Position numbers and translations under genes: made by a program. Below, piece after piece: positions 1 to 11,744 of a stretch of 64,000 bases of DNA (positions are counted from its first letter, which is position 1; every line of letters starts with the position of its first letter). The DNA comes from Schistosoma mansoni (lineage: Eukaryota; Platyhelminthes; Trematoda; Strigeidida; Schistosomatidae): contig NC_031497.1 in assembly GCF_000237925.1 (NCBI RefSeq), positions 17,144,481-17,208,480 of the forward strand, written 5' to 3'. The notes below the pieces were generated by a model that searched no databases, had not been told where the DNA came from, and was given only the letters and a program-made list of their open reading frames with translations.

Positions 1-143
1 GTACAGTCCATCTCAGTTTAGTAATATTTGTTGTAGAATGATTCAGCTTTAATGGTAAGAAAAACGTTTCCCATTCTCCTTATCGCTTCCCTATATATTA
101 CTGAATAATAATTTATATTATTTAAGTCTGGGTCCATGATTAC

Positions 144-452
144 TGTTTAGCAGGTATTAGAGGGATACAGATTAGATTAAAGCATGTTCTGTGTAGGACT
201 GCGTTGTGGCACGCTGATTGGCTATTTCTTAACCAACCAGCGCTGGCGGAATCTAGAATCTTCTTACATAAAAACGATAATTATACTAACGTTTTTCTTG
301 TCGTGATCCCTACTTCCATCCACTCTTGTTATTTGAAATATAATTAGGTTCCTGTTCAACCGTGTTCTGATTTGGGGACTTGTCGAGTGAAGTAATGTCC
401 AAGATAACTTAACAGTAAGAGTAGCTGAGTTGTAATAAGAGAATTCATAACA
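144..452 (+). mobile_element. Solo LTR, Ty3/Gypsy-like, old
   Basis: This stretch aligns by eye along its length to the LTRs at 23892-24207 and 27003-27318, in the opposite orientation. Shared blocks include the TTAAAGCATG, GCTGATTGGCTA and TTCTGATTT segments. It starts with TG and ends with CA. No internal element sequence follows and the flanks show no clear target duplication, so it looks like an old solo LTR of the same family, much more diverged than the pair in ILK intron 1. Confidence 0.6.
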
Positions 453-1161
453 GCAGGTCAAAGCATTTAAGTTCGATACCACTTTTTGTGGACTTACTAA
501 TTGTAAATAGTAGTAATTTTTTACACTACACGTTATTAATGGATCTTTAAAACGCTAGATCTATTTTGTTAGGGATGAATTATCTAAAATATACTCTGTT
601 AATGACTTACTGAAAATGACATTTAAAAAACTAACTTTAGAAGGCATTATCTGTACTATGGAAAGTAAATAGTAGAAATCAAAACAAAGAAGACCATTTC
701 CACAGTTGTCGACCATTTCTATGAACAAACACATTTTATTGGGCTAGGCTTATGTATTTATTATTATGAAAAACTGTGGGAATTTTCAGTTTTTGAAATT
801 TAGATGTCACCCAACGAGTAATATAGTTGTACATTACATTGGTTCATCACGATAGGCAAGCCCGACCACCACGTCAAGGTAGCAGCAACGGTCAGGCTGT
901 TTGCCACAGAATAAAGCTAATATCAACAAGGAGATAAATGTACCATTCACTTTCAAAAACTTTACTAAATGTCCTAAGATTTTGATAAAATAGACGTTCT
1001 GGTCACATGTAGATATTAGTGATAAATTACATCTTTAGGAATAGTGGTTGTTTGAAAAAAGGACTTGAATTTAAAGAAATCTCTGTTAATGAAAGCTATT
1101 TCTGTGTGGTTAAAAAAGCAAATGATGGAAAGATGTAATACAGTACCATATAAATACTCAC
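453..1161. other. Putative CUL2 intron, no further exon seen
   Basis: AT-rich sequence after the last recognised CUL2 exon. A segment at about 838-900 matches the 5' end of the LINE at 7985-8045 (shared GCCCGACCACCACGTCAAGG) and is a LINE 5'-end scrap. I see no cullin-like coding exon here. Confidence 0.5.
838..902 (-). mobile_element. LINE 5'-end fragment
   Basis: About 60 bases nearly identical to 7983-8045, the 5' terminus of the large minus-strand LINE. The shared core is GCCCGACCACCACGTCAAGG followed by TAGCAGC. Only the 5' end is present, with no coding part beside it. Confidence 0.6.
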
Positions 1162-4100
1162 TTAGATGTTGTAGCTAGAATACTTGAAGACGGTACACGA
1201 CCATTCACGGCCAAATTAAAGGCTTTATCCATTTGATTACGGAAAGCAGTTTTCCCATCGAAAACATCATCAATATACTCCAAAAATCTACTTCGGAGAT
1301 TTAAGAGACTCTCAATAAAATGAACCTGTGTTAACTTTGTTCCAAAGCAAAACAGAAAAGTAACTGTCAATACCAAGTTAAAAAAACTGACAACATAACA
1401 TGATTTTTCCAAATGGACTCAATGGCGAAGTTTCACCAGCAAACTTCATGAGAGAGGTGTTGCGTAGGTGAAAGTAGACAGTAACTGATTGTTATTTACA
1501 AACCAACTGACTAATAAATAATCAGACAGGTATCTGAAGTAGCATGTAGGTTTTCCTACCCTTTGTGTTTACTTAGTGATTGATTGATATACGTGCTAGT
1601 CAGGTGAATGACGTGTCCTTGATCTGTGATCGACTAGTTCCTGACTGAATACCTAGTGTAAAGAGAGTCAATCGTATACACAATAAAGCCATTTATTGCT
1701 AGTCCTTTACAAACTAGCAACCCATTAGTGTTCAAGAAGAATCGGACTTTAGTTCGACTCAGTTCACTAACTTGTCCCTTATGATGTGTCTGTTGCTCGT
1801 TTGATTCGAGCTGTGTTTGACAAAATCTGTTGGGGATTTGAACCTTATTTTAGTGTGAGGGTTATACAGAGATTACAGTACTGTCAGTATGTGGAAAGTT
1901 CTCAGAATAATTTTTGTGTAAGAAGCGAAGGATTCCGTGGACGCTTTACGCCGAGATCAACGAAGTGGCTTTTATAAGAATGGATAACGTACCAACCAAT
2001 TTGAAACTCATCATTGCATAACAATTTTTTCTATCATAAGGAAGTATTAAGCAGCATGAATAGGAAAACGTTATGAAAATTTCGACACTATGGAGTACTT
2101 CAAAAGATCTTCATCATTATACGAAGCTCCTACAGGGGACTGAATTGCGTACATCAAAAGCTGCACACAGATGCATTCCAAGTGAGGATTGATGTCAGAC
2201 AAAGCTCCTTAATCGACCCTTTTCTCTTTCTGCTAGCTGTTGGATGGATTATGAAGACTATTATATCTCAGGAAAAGCATCGAATACAGTAAACACCGTG
2301 GACGCTCTGAAAGAGGTAAAAGCCTTTACATACTTGAGAAGCACCACTGATAAAAAAGGTCTTGATGAGCATGTGAACGCACGAATGGGGGAAACAAAGA
2401 CGACATTAGTATAATTTAGTAAAATCTGGAATTCAAAAGGACTTTCTCCAAAACACCAAAGTTAGAATCTTTAGCGCAAACATTAAAACAGTTCCATAGA
2501 ACGGAACTAAACTACTACAACCATCACCAAAATGTGCAGGTGTTTATAAACAGCTGTCTACACAAGATACTCCAGACCCACTAGTAAGAAACAGTTGGCA
2601 ACGACCTACTCTGACAGAGAATTATCAGATGAGGAGACTAAGAAAAGGCTCTAGAAATGGATAGGGTGCACTTAGCGGGAACCATTGATTAAACTGTACT
2701 AAAAAGCAAGCCACAACCCAGAGTGGTCAATCAAAGGCAAAATAACCAGATTAAAAGACAGGTGGTGTCGGGAACGGGAGACACATTAAGACGATGAATA
2801 GCACTTGCCAACGACTGGAAATAAAAGCCCAATACACATTTAATTGGAGACCTCTGCTCAGTGGCATGTGCCAATATTGTTTCAGGACTGGTCTTTGTCA
2901 AGGCTAGTTGTAGAGTCAAATAATTTCGTAAGCTAACCCTGGTGGGTTGGTGTCTGACGAAATCTCGGTACAGATCCAGAAAGCCTAGTTGGCGTTCGTT
3001 AACTTGAGCTAGTATGTTACGCAGGCGGATTGTCTGCCTCCCAACCAAAGAGCATGTAAACTGAGCAACAGTCCGCCCTGTCCCAATCGATGACTGTGAA
3101 ATATGGTCTATGAAAGTAGAGGACATGCATAGGTTGCAGGTTTTTGATCACAAGTGTCTTCAAAGCATTGCTCGAGTTTCATGGCACGAACTAATGAGCA
3201 ATGGTGAAGTTAGCCATAGTATGCACGGCAAAGATAGTAAACCGGCTGATGAAGTAGTGAATCTTTATCGACTGGGATGGTTAGGATGTCACGTGTATCT
3301 AGCCATTTCCTACCCCGACGAGAGATGATTGCTAGTTTAGTAGCGGGTTGGAAGACAGCTAGAAGAGATCATATCAGAACGTGGCATCAATTCATGGACT
3401 GATCAACTGCTGGTCTGAAGCATGTTAGCAGATAAAAGCTACCTGGTTGGGGTAAGCATGATAGCCGAAATCAGTGACGAGAAACGCTGGATTATATGAC
3501 TTGGAATCTTTCACAATGGTGCAGATGCATTTCTTCCTTATTTTCCTGTCAATCTTGAATTGCAGTATCCTTTCATGAATACCTTTCCACCCTGTCATTC
3601 TATCCAATGTTTCAAAAGTTCAGTCTTTCTCATCATCATTATTACTACAGTAAATTGATTTATTTTGACACTCATGTCGCTATGTTAATATTATCGTGCT
3701 AATGAGGTAAGGCAACTTGAGGCAACATATATATGTGAAAGGCTATATGTTGATGGTGTCTGTCTGTCAGCGCCAAGAGGGATAACAGACTTAAGTATAC
3801 CCCTAGTTATAATAGTCGATGGAAATCAACTTTTTTTTAACTTACTGAAGAGTCTTTTGGAAGGTTGGAAATAGCTTCTAAAATACTGGTTCGGACATGT
3901 TCACCAAAACAATGTAATAGTTCGTTACAAAGATTATTCGGAGATAGCAACCGAAAAAGATTTCTTAAATCTGTAGATGTATTCGAAAAAGTGAATCGAT
4001 CGAAAGGAAATAAATATATATACAGAATAATTTAAAACTAATGAAATATAACTTCAGCTTTTGAAGTTTATGTAGATAATGAATGCAAAGCTTTCACGCT

Positions 4101-7100
4101 ACTATAATTATGAGAAAAACCTAAAGTGAAAATCTCGGTCAAACAATGCTGACCTCTTAGAAAAATTCTAGTAAAGAAACAGTCAGCCAGTCAGTCACAA
4201 CGTAGAACTTCGTACATACGTACATCAGTTCGAGTTGTCATACCAGATTAGCACAGAGATAAAGCTGTCGATTCAAATCCCATAGTGGTAGAGGTAGTAA
4301 GAGTATAAGCCGTAATCGAAAAGATAAGGGTTTGAAGATGTTATTCAAGGAGTATAATCTGGTGAAATGAATTTGAAAAGAGAAAAAAGAAAGGGACATG
4401 ACGAATTCAGAAGATTAGAATTTGGTAGAACACAAAGAGTGGATGCACCTTCGCCACTGCAAACAATTTTGAGCCATGTCGTTTAAGGTCTCTAGCCATC
4501 GGTTGCTATCATTTTGTGGATCCCACCCACGTAGTCTACACCTACCTACATGGCTCAGTCCACATGTCAGTGACTTCATGGATTTGTGCCACGTTTTGGT
4601 CTGGCCGCCCCTAGCATTCTTCCAACCTACTCCTACACCATAAAACATCGCACGTCGGGGCAGTCGGTGGTTGGGCATACGTAACACGTGTCCCAGCCAT
4701 CTCAACTGATAAAGTTTCACTACTTCATCAACCGACTTGCCATCCTTACCTAGTATCTGTTTCCTAACAACTGCATTACTTACTTGGTGGTCCCAGGATA
4801 TACAAGCAATGCTTCGAAGACACCTATGATCGAATACTAGTAGCCTACGAATATCCTCTACTCTTACCGGCCATGTTTCGCTGTCATAAAGTAGGACGGA
4901 ACGAACTGTTGAGCAGTAAACTCGTCCTTTGGTTGCTAGACGAGCCTTCTGTATCCGTGCTGAGATTTCGTCACACACCATACCACAAGGGCTGATGAGA
5001 CTCCCAAGATAAGTGAAGCAGTCAACACGCTCAACTACTTCACTCCCTATCATTAGTTCAGGTGTCGATGCAACCCAATCCTGAAGTAACATTTTGCACT
5101 TCGAGGGGGAGAATCGCATCCCGAACATGCCTGCATTGTTGTTTATAGTGGTCAGGAGACTCTGCATTTTGTCAGAGTCTTCAAATAAAACTATGTCATC
5201 GGCATATTCTAAGTCAACAAGTGAATCTCCTGGTAAAAGTGCAACCCCTCTAAATTTAGATGAGGAAAGTATTATTTCTAAAAGCACGTTTACGATAAAG
5301 TTAAACAAGAATGGAAAGAGTGGACAGCCCTGACGAACACCATTTGAGGTAATCGATTCTGATGACAGTTCGCCATAAGCTCTAACTTGACCAGTTGTGT
5401 TCGAGTAGAGAGCCTGTATAAGGTTAATGTACTTCTTTGTTACTCCTTTCAGTGACAAACACTGCCACAGAACCTCACGATCAACGGAGTCGAATGCCGC
5501 CTTCAGGTCGAGCAATACTAATATTGTGGGACATCTGAATGTGTGTCTACGTTCTAGGACCTGACGTAGAGTGAATATCTAGTCTATACAATCACATCCA
5601 GGTCAAAAACCAGCCTGGTTTTCTCTAGTCTGTTCTTCACTAGCTATGGTTAGGCGTCGAAGTATTAATGAAACTAATATTTTAGACACTATATTAGTCA
5701 AACTGATCCCTCTGTGATTGTCATAAGAGGACTTTTGTCCTTTCTTATGGACTGGCACAACCAGTGATTGGGACCAGTCAGATGGAATTACGTCCAGTTC
5801 CCAGATTCTACCTAAGACCTCAGTCAATCTCGCTGCTAATAATGGACCGCCATCCTTAAAAATCTCAGGGGTAAACTTGTCAGGGCCTGCTGCTCTCCCA
5901 TGCTTCAGATTTCCCATGGCCTTTTCAACTTCGTAAAGAGTTGGAGGACTTACATCAACTTGCCATTCAGGTCGACTGGGGGTCGTGGGAAACCGGAATG
6001 TGTCTGAAGGCCAGTTGAACTGATCCCTAAAGTGTTCTGCCTATCAATTCAATCTTCTGGATTGAGAATGAATAATATATTCATTTTTTTTCCGAGACAG
6101 TTGGGTTCCTAATGCCGGTTTCCTTAACAAGTCTGAACAGTTGTCTACTGTCACAGATTGCCGGTGCCTTTTCCATCTCTCTTGCTTTTGCTATCCACCA
6201 CTGTCCGCGATCATTGCGTAGGCTTCTTGTTAGCCTGTGCTGAAGCTGACTCCGCTCTTCGTTATGTTCAGAGCCAGATGGAATGAGTTTTCGAGGATCT
6301 ATCAGTGCGATAGATGCTTCTGAGATCCATTGTTTCTCCCTAACCTTATGGTTTACCGTACTAGCAGATATCACTGCTGTTTCCACAGCTTCTTGGATGT
6401 CATTCCACGCTGCCTCGGGGTGGGCACAACTTACATGTCTGCCTAACTGTTTTTCTAGTTGTTCTTAGCTTGCCTATTATTAAGTAGAACCCTAAGAGGC
6501 TTCCTTGCAGCGTCTTTCCTACGTCCAGTAAGACGCAGACAGATACGCGCTCACACTAGAACATGATCTGAATCTAAACATGTGCTCCAGAATGAGCGAC
6601 AGCCTTCTATCGAGCCCCTTTATCGGTGGCTGATAGCGATGTGATCTATTCGGGTCCTACGTTGGGAAGACTTCGGAGGTCGCCATATCAAAAGATATTT
6701 TTTCTTGTGCTTAAAGTTATTGTTTGCTAGAAGTAGGCGGTTATCTGAGCATAGTTGCAACAGACGGTCGCCATTATCTGTTCCTTGAGCCACGACACCA
6801 TAAGATCCACCCAGGTGTCTTTTCCTTTGCTTAGTTTACCCACTTGAGCATTAGAGTCACCTGCCACTATCACTACATCGGAGCGCCTAGCTTTTTGAAG
6901 AAGGTTGGAAAGCTTTCTGTAAAACTAATCTTTTACATCATCTGAGCAGCGGTCAGTGGGAGAGTAGGTAGAGACGACGAAGAGGCAACGACGAGTGTCC
7001 CTATCTTTCCGAGTCCTTGTTGTTCCGCTTAGTCGGACAGCGCACAGACGACTGTCTACTGGGAGCCACTCTAAAAGAGCTAGTTCTGCCCGAAGACTCA

Positions 7101-10100
7101 ATGCTATACCTACTCCAGCGAGGCCACGGGAAACAGCATCAGGGCTTCCAGATACACGAAGCGTGTATCGAGATGGTTCTTTATTTTGATATGATGAGGT
7201 CAAATGAATGTCGCTACTCGGATCCTATATGTGTGTTTCGGAGATGCGACATACATCGATGGTGCGAGATTCTAAAGTCCTAGCTAAGGAAGCCTGTTGT
7301 CCTATTTGGTACAGTGTTCGGACGTTAAAACCTCCCGCATGTATTTTAGAGCGTGGTTTCAGGAGATCAGGAATAACGTTCCGCGTACTCGGATAGTTTT
7401 CTCTTGCGGTGTGAGGTGATAAAGGGACGTGAGAAGGGTTAGTCTTGTAGATAAGGGAGTCATTAGGAGATGTAGGAAGGATTTGAATACGACCAACTTG
7501 GTCTCGTGTGTTGTTACTGGTATGAGGGCTGATATCACTTCCCGACTGCCCACACAGTGGAAGGGCATTTCTTGAGGAATCTGAAAGGGAAGTTGGACTA
7601 TTGTTGGTCTTAACGACTTGGGAGCGTGACCGCAGAGCCCAAGGGATAACTGCTTGAGGCTGGTCGCGCACGGCCTATTTGTAGGAGGTTTTTGACGTGT
7701 TAGCTCCATTCTTCAAAGGGTCTTACAGCCGGAGACGGAAAAACGTGAGGTGGGACATTTTTAAGGTCTACCTTCTCTAACCACTCTCTTCCTTGTGAGA
7801 AGGCAGCATCGCTGCTATGTTGGTTGTCCGAGGGCAACACCTTACTATTGTCACACCCGTCTACAGTCAGTAGTACGACTCCGCCCTCAGACCTTGAGTT
7901 GCTGCTTTTAGTCTTACCGTTCTCCAATCGACCTGCCTGGCATGGTAGAACCTATAGGAACATATGTTCCAGCCAATATAGCTCGGTTGGATCATCACGA
8001 TATGCAAGCCCGACCACCACGTCAAGGTAGCAGCCACGGTCGGGTAGTGAAGGGACGTTACGATACGTAAACAAAATAGTCTGTTTTGAAATTAGTTTGT
8101 TAGGGATAAGTGAAAAAAGGAAAAAATCGATGAAAGAATCAAGATGGTACTGAAAATAAGCTATCCTGTTGCTCAGTTGGTTTCACTACACAACACCAAG
8201 AGTTTGTTATACCATTCAAAGGTAGATCAATACCCTTCCAATGTCACCGCCAATCGGATCTCTGAAGTTACATGTGCCTGAGATAGCAAGTATATAGGAA
8301 GGACAGAGAAAAGGGCTTCTAGTGTTTTATGAACACGTTCTTACGAACTTATACCTGAGGGACAGTAAGTCCTCATAAGTGCGATTGTCAACCATCTTTT
8401 AGATAGCAGAAGTGGATAGAGAAAATGAATTTAAAATACTTAATAGAACCAGCATCAATCTTATTCCACTTTGTAGAAGCAATCGCTATTGGATGTTTCC
8501 AACCTGACCTGTGTGTACAGAAGGAGAGTGTGATTAGCTTTTTCTCTGGGATGATAAATCAATGTTAATAAAATAGCCTTGATTAATTTTTCAACCCTCT
8601 TTTTTCTTAGAATTTTTACCTTACATGAACTTATTGATGTTTAGATATTAGTTTAATTTGCTTCTTACCATGTTGAATGATCACGCAACTAATTATCGAT
8701 TTTATTACCCTTAAATAACTCCTTCGTTATGATTACTGGTAACTACAATACCTACTATGCATTACTACTTTCCATCATCGAAATACGCATCAAATAGGTT
8801 GCAGTAACGTTATCCTTTACAAACTAAATATGGCGAACAACTTTGTACAAGGACAAATTAATAAAGACTGATGTATTTCAAAAAATCATATCGAATAAAA
8901 AGAACCCGTCACATGAGTAGATGTTACCTGAGATGGAGATATATATGAGAACATATCAAGGAGATAGTATGCAAAAATCAGATTAGAAAGTTGTATGTTA
9001 GTGTTTTAAGAACATTTACTTAAAAACTACTTAACGTACCCTGTTTCACACAACCGAGTAGTATATTTAATCCTTATATAAAGGGTGGACCTCATGCCCT
9101 GGGGTATAAAACTGTACGTTTAGTGAATGGGAAGTTATTAATTAACATAAATTTTTATGTGACAAGTCAAACTGACGCCATTGTGCGAGTACAACACAAA
9201 AAAGTTAGGCTAAGCAAACCTTGGAAGACATAGAAAGTGCACGCGACGCGCAATAAGCGCAACGCGATATTTACTTTCCAACACAACTAAATACATACAT
9301 CATCTACATAACAGAGACCGATTAAAACCACAACAAAGTATACACAACACAAATCAACTTATTTGTTTTGTTTTATTGGTGGGATAATTGGATATAAATG
9401 TTTCACTTACTTGATTTATCCTCTTCAGCAATAACATAGCGAACGTTCATATTAAGAAAATTTAAACGCTGTTCAACAATTATTTCTTGAAACAAATTTT
9501 GCATTGAAAGTAGTGAACATTTATAATATTGCATAGCCCGATTATGTTCTTCTGTCCGCAAAGCTAGTGCCTAAAAAATGTTTACAAAATACGAGACTTA
9601 CATATCTTGCTTATTATTGGCATTTTACTAAATATGGTTCTAATGAAGGACAAATAACTGAATTCTTGAACAATTTTACATACAAAACAGAGGAATTTGA
9701 GACACTAATTTCTTTTTGTCGAAACCAAACGAAACACTCAACTGCAATGTAGACACAAGATGGTGTAATTTTCATCATGTAAAAGAATAAATTACTGAGC
9801 CTCATATTGTTCGACTATAGTGTGAAATGTGATAATTAATATTCAGAATTTTCCCGAGGGATAATAAACTATCTGAAGATAGATATGTCCTAATGGGCTT
9901 ATCATGTTATAGGAGAAATTATGACAGACTATGTTACCATACATACAAATATACATGTGTCCCACAACTTTAGGCTTACAAGTTAAAGCATGACTTCCGA
10001 CCAGTTCTGTGAATTAGACTTTCGCTGTATGTAATTAGAATCAGGCAGCTATGCTGTATTTATGATACATTAGAAATGTAATTCAAATCGTGTGATTCGT

Positions 10101-11525
10101 TAGACTGGTTCAACGAAGAACAAATCCTTTGAGGTAACTATACACTTCAGTGAGCTAAAGGCTTATTCAGTGATTACTTATGAGTTTAGTAACCAAAAGG
10201 TATGGACACAAAATATGAAAAGCATATGGCCTTAATTATTGTAAGTAGTTAAGTCGTGTTATATATGCGGATAAAATACATACGTCAACATAAGACTGTA
10301 CGGCAAGTAAACACATAATTTTTGACTTTGACTGCAAAACTTTTAACTGTGAAATACAAGAACAAGAAAAATTTAAATTGTAACATACCTCAGTCACATA
10401 TTGAGCACATCCTAATTCCGACTCTCGTTGACAGGCCCACTGCGAGTAAAATGACCGCGTAGCGTCAATCAGAGGATTCTGAAATATTTGATTGTATATT
10501 TCCATTCCAGCCTTTTATATAATGGGAGAACAAAAGTATTAGCCCCACTAGTGCATTGGACCAAGAGAATGAAGAAAATAGTTTAATAAAAATGGTAGTA
10601 AACAGGGATCAGTACGAATAGTAACAGTTAACGAACTAGACACAAAAGCAATGGATATGGGGTGCTAAGGTGTGTATTAACAAGAAGTTATCTACTACGG
10701 AGTGTATTCATTGATCAAAACACTTCGTATTTCCTAGTTGAGAGACATGCCAATGAAAAAGGAGTGGCTGCAAAAATGTTAAACATGTTCTTTAAAATAC
10801 AAAGATCAAAAACAGACACAATGCAAATCTTTTCTGTCGTATTTTGCTTACTCTTTCAAAATCCCTTACTTCTCCAACTCTTAAAAAGGAAGCCAAACAT
10901 GGTTGTATGCAATTCTGTTGTCCACAAATTCCCAATCTAACGCTATTTGAAGTTTAGAAATAAAAAAATATGGGACTCACTTGAGAACTTCGCGCATTAA
11001 GCAAGAGGACAATCGACTTTTTATACAGTCGATTAGATACAGTCTCCAGAAAGCAAGGCCAACCTCCAGAATTTCCATAGTGTGTTGATCTGCCATAGGA
11101 AGAGCCGCTCCATAGCACATATCAGCTTCTGATGGCCTTAAATTCTTTACGTGTTGCGTGTTCATGTATCTGAGTATGTATTAAATATTAAGGACTTTAA
11201 AAATTTACCTATAAAGGATATCTAGATATGTAAGTCCACGATGATATGACTCCCAAAACTTGACATATCTAGGAAGTAAATCGGAGTCACTCATCACTTC
11301 CAACTCTGATGCTATTTCTTCTACCCTCTCACTAATGAGTGTTGTAGTAGATTTATACAAAGTGGATGCATGCGAAACCGGACTTGAAGTACATAAGCTA
11401 TATACATAGCCGAAACTAGAATTCCACAAATCCCTGTCCACAAAGTCACACCGAAGGAGTTTATACACTACATCTCTCAGTGACCTCCACGTGACAGGGA
11501 AGTCGACAGACACTGCACGTAACAT
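1162..11525 (-). CDS. CUL2: Cullin-2, N-terminal half (multi-exon, runs off left edge)
   Basis: Scaffold of a cullin-RING ubiquitin ligase; CUL2 binds elongin-BC/VHL-box receptors through its N-terminal cullin repeats. Exons read on the minus strand: 11525-11209 (ATG at 11525, VDFPVTW and RYVKFWESY motifs), 11169-10981 (NTQHVKN, SEADMCYG), 10511-10389 (IYNQIFQNPL), 9570-9411 (EEHNRAMQYY), 3970-3846 (NLFRLLS) and 1325-1162 (FIESLL, MDKAFNLAVN). Each has GT/AG borders. Phases agree across 11209/11169 and 9411/3970/3846/1325. The string NTQ followed by SEAD-YG matches human CUL2 better than other cullins as I recall them. The phase between 10981 and 10511 does not close and human CUL2 has about 30 extra residues there, so one small exon is unplaced. 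The C-terminal RBX1-binding and neddylation region is not in the window. Introns hold LINE and Penelope debris. Confidence 0.88.
2050..2690 (+). mobile_element. RTE-like LINE fragment, heavily decayed
   Basis: The plus strand reads in broken frames like the RT-to-C-terminal part of the RTE-type LINE seen better preserved at 28398-30330 and 34970-36040. Recognisable pieces are FRHYGVLQKI, the region before PFLFLLAVGWIMKT, and a C-terminal stretch with NTKVRIF. Many stops and frame changes interrupt it. It lies in a CUL2 intron. Confidence 0.6.
2750..3560 (+). mobile_element. LINE C-terminal fragment (same broad family as 4182-8045)
   Basis: Plus-strand reading gives LVSDEISVQIQKA, then VEDMHRLQVFDHKCL, LYRLGWLG and a decayed PGW-to-QWCRC end. 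These match in order the C-terminal third of the large LINE ORF, but in the opposite orientation and from a diverged subfamily. It has several stops and a frame change after LGWLG. Confidence 0.7.
4182..8045 (-). mobile_element. Near full-length non-LTR retrotransposon (LINE)
   Basis: An autonomous-type LINE inside a CUL2 intron. From its 5' end at about 8045 it has a short leader region (7700-7927), an apurinic-type endonuclease domain over about 7400-6080 (start NVRTLYQIGQQASL), a reverse transcriptase over about 5917-4800 (GRAAGPDKF, AAFDSVDRE, and an EYADD variant of the catalytic box), and a C-terminal region rich in W, C and H ending near 4415. The 3' untranslated end finishes in a CAGT-rich tail at about 4182-4200. 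The longest uninterrupted piece is 4415-5515; the whole coding region is broken by several stops and frame changes. Possible degraded target repeats are TAGTAAAGAAAC at the 3' side and TAGTGAAGGGAC at the 5' side. The domain order fits the RTE or CR1 kinds, but I cannot fix the clade by eye. Confidence 0.85.
8171..8560 (+). mobile_element. Penelope-like element, C-terminal GIY-YIG fragment
   Basis: Broken plus-strand frames give a cysteine-rich lead-in, then SKYIGRTEKRAS, then SAIVNHLLDS, and a tail with a C-terminal PxxCVQ pattern. This is the layout of the GIY-YIG endonuclease that ends Penelope-like elements. Interrupted by stops; no RT part is attached. Confidence 0.6.
8561..9410. other. 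CUL2 intron, unassigned sequence
   Basis: AT-rich with no coding stretch I trust. At about 9230-9275 there is an unusual CpG-rich patch with repeated CGACGCG and CAACGCG in otherwise AT-rich DNA, of unknown meaning; it could be part of an old LTR or satellite. Confidence 0.4.
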
Positions 11526-11740
11526 AACTGAAAGACTTTGTGAATAAAACTAGGTAGCCCTAGGTTTAACAGTAGAACGGAAAATCGCCGTAAACATCAC
11601 GTACAAACCATCCGCGTTCAAGTTTCGGTCGTCAGTAACAAGAATAGTAAGTCAGTGGAACTGTTTTGATCCTTGCAGCCTGTTTTCCAGTAAATGTTCA
11701 GCTCTACGTGGAAGTTATTCATTGATGGGGCTGATGACAT
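11526..11740 (-). promoter_or_regulatory. CUL2 upstream region
   Basis: Sequence immediately 5' of the CUL2 start codon, in the 3.1-kb gap that separates it from the divergent RRP8 gene. I see no convincing TATA or initiator motif. It contains none of the repeats that fill the rest of the gap, so any proximal promoter would be expected here. Confidence 0.3.
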
Positions 11741-11744
11741 TTGT

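Noticed and set aside
1560-1780. Possible LTR (contains ACAATAAAGCC and ends near a GTTCGACTCAG string)
   Set aside because: No second copy in the window, no clear TG/CA ends or target duplication.
2731-3126. 131-codon minus-strand open frame
   Set aside because: It lies antisense to a LINE fragment whose plus-strand reading (DEISVQIQKA, then VEDMHRLQVFDH) is clearly homologous to other copies.
10680-10735. Candidate hidden CUL2 exon (minus strand, with VLINEYT)
   Set aside because: It has a possible acceptor CAACTAG and weakly resembles the VIHGVINSF region of human CUL2, but the phase required by exon 2 puts a stop in it.
10662-10940. 92-codon plus-strand open frame with ERHANEKGVAAKML
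   Set aside because: It looked protein-like, but it lies inside the CUL2 intron on the other strand, matches no family I know, and has no splice or repeat context.
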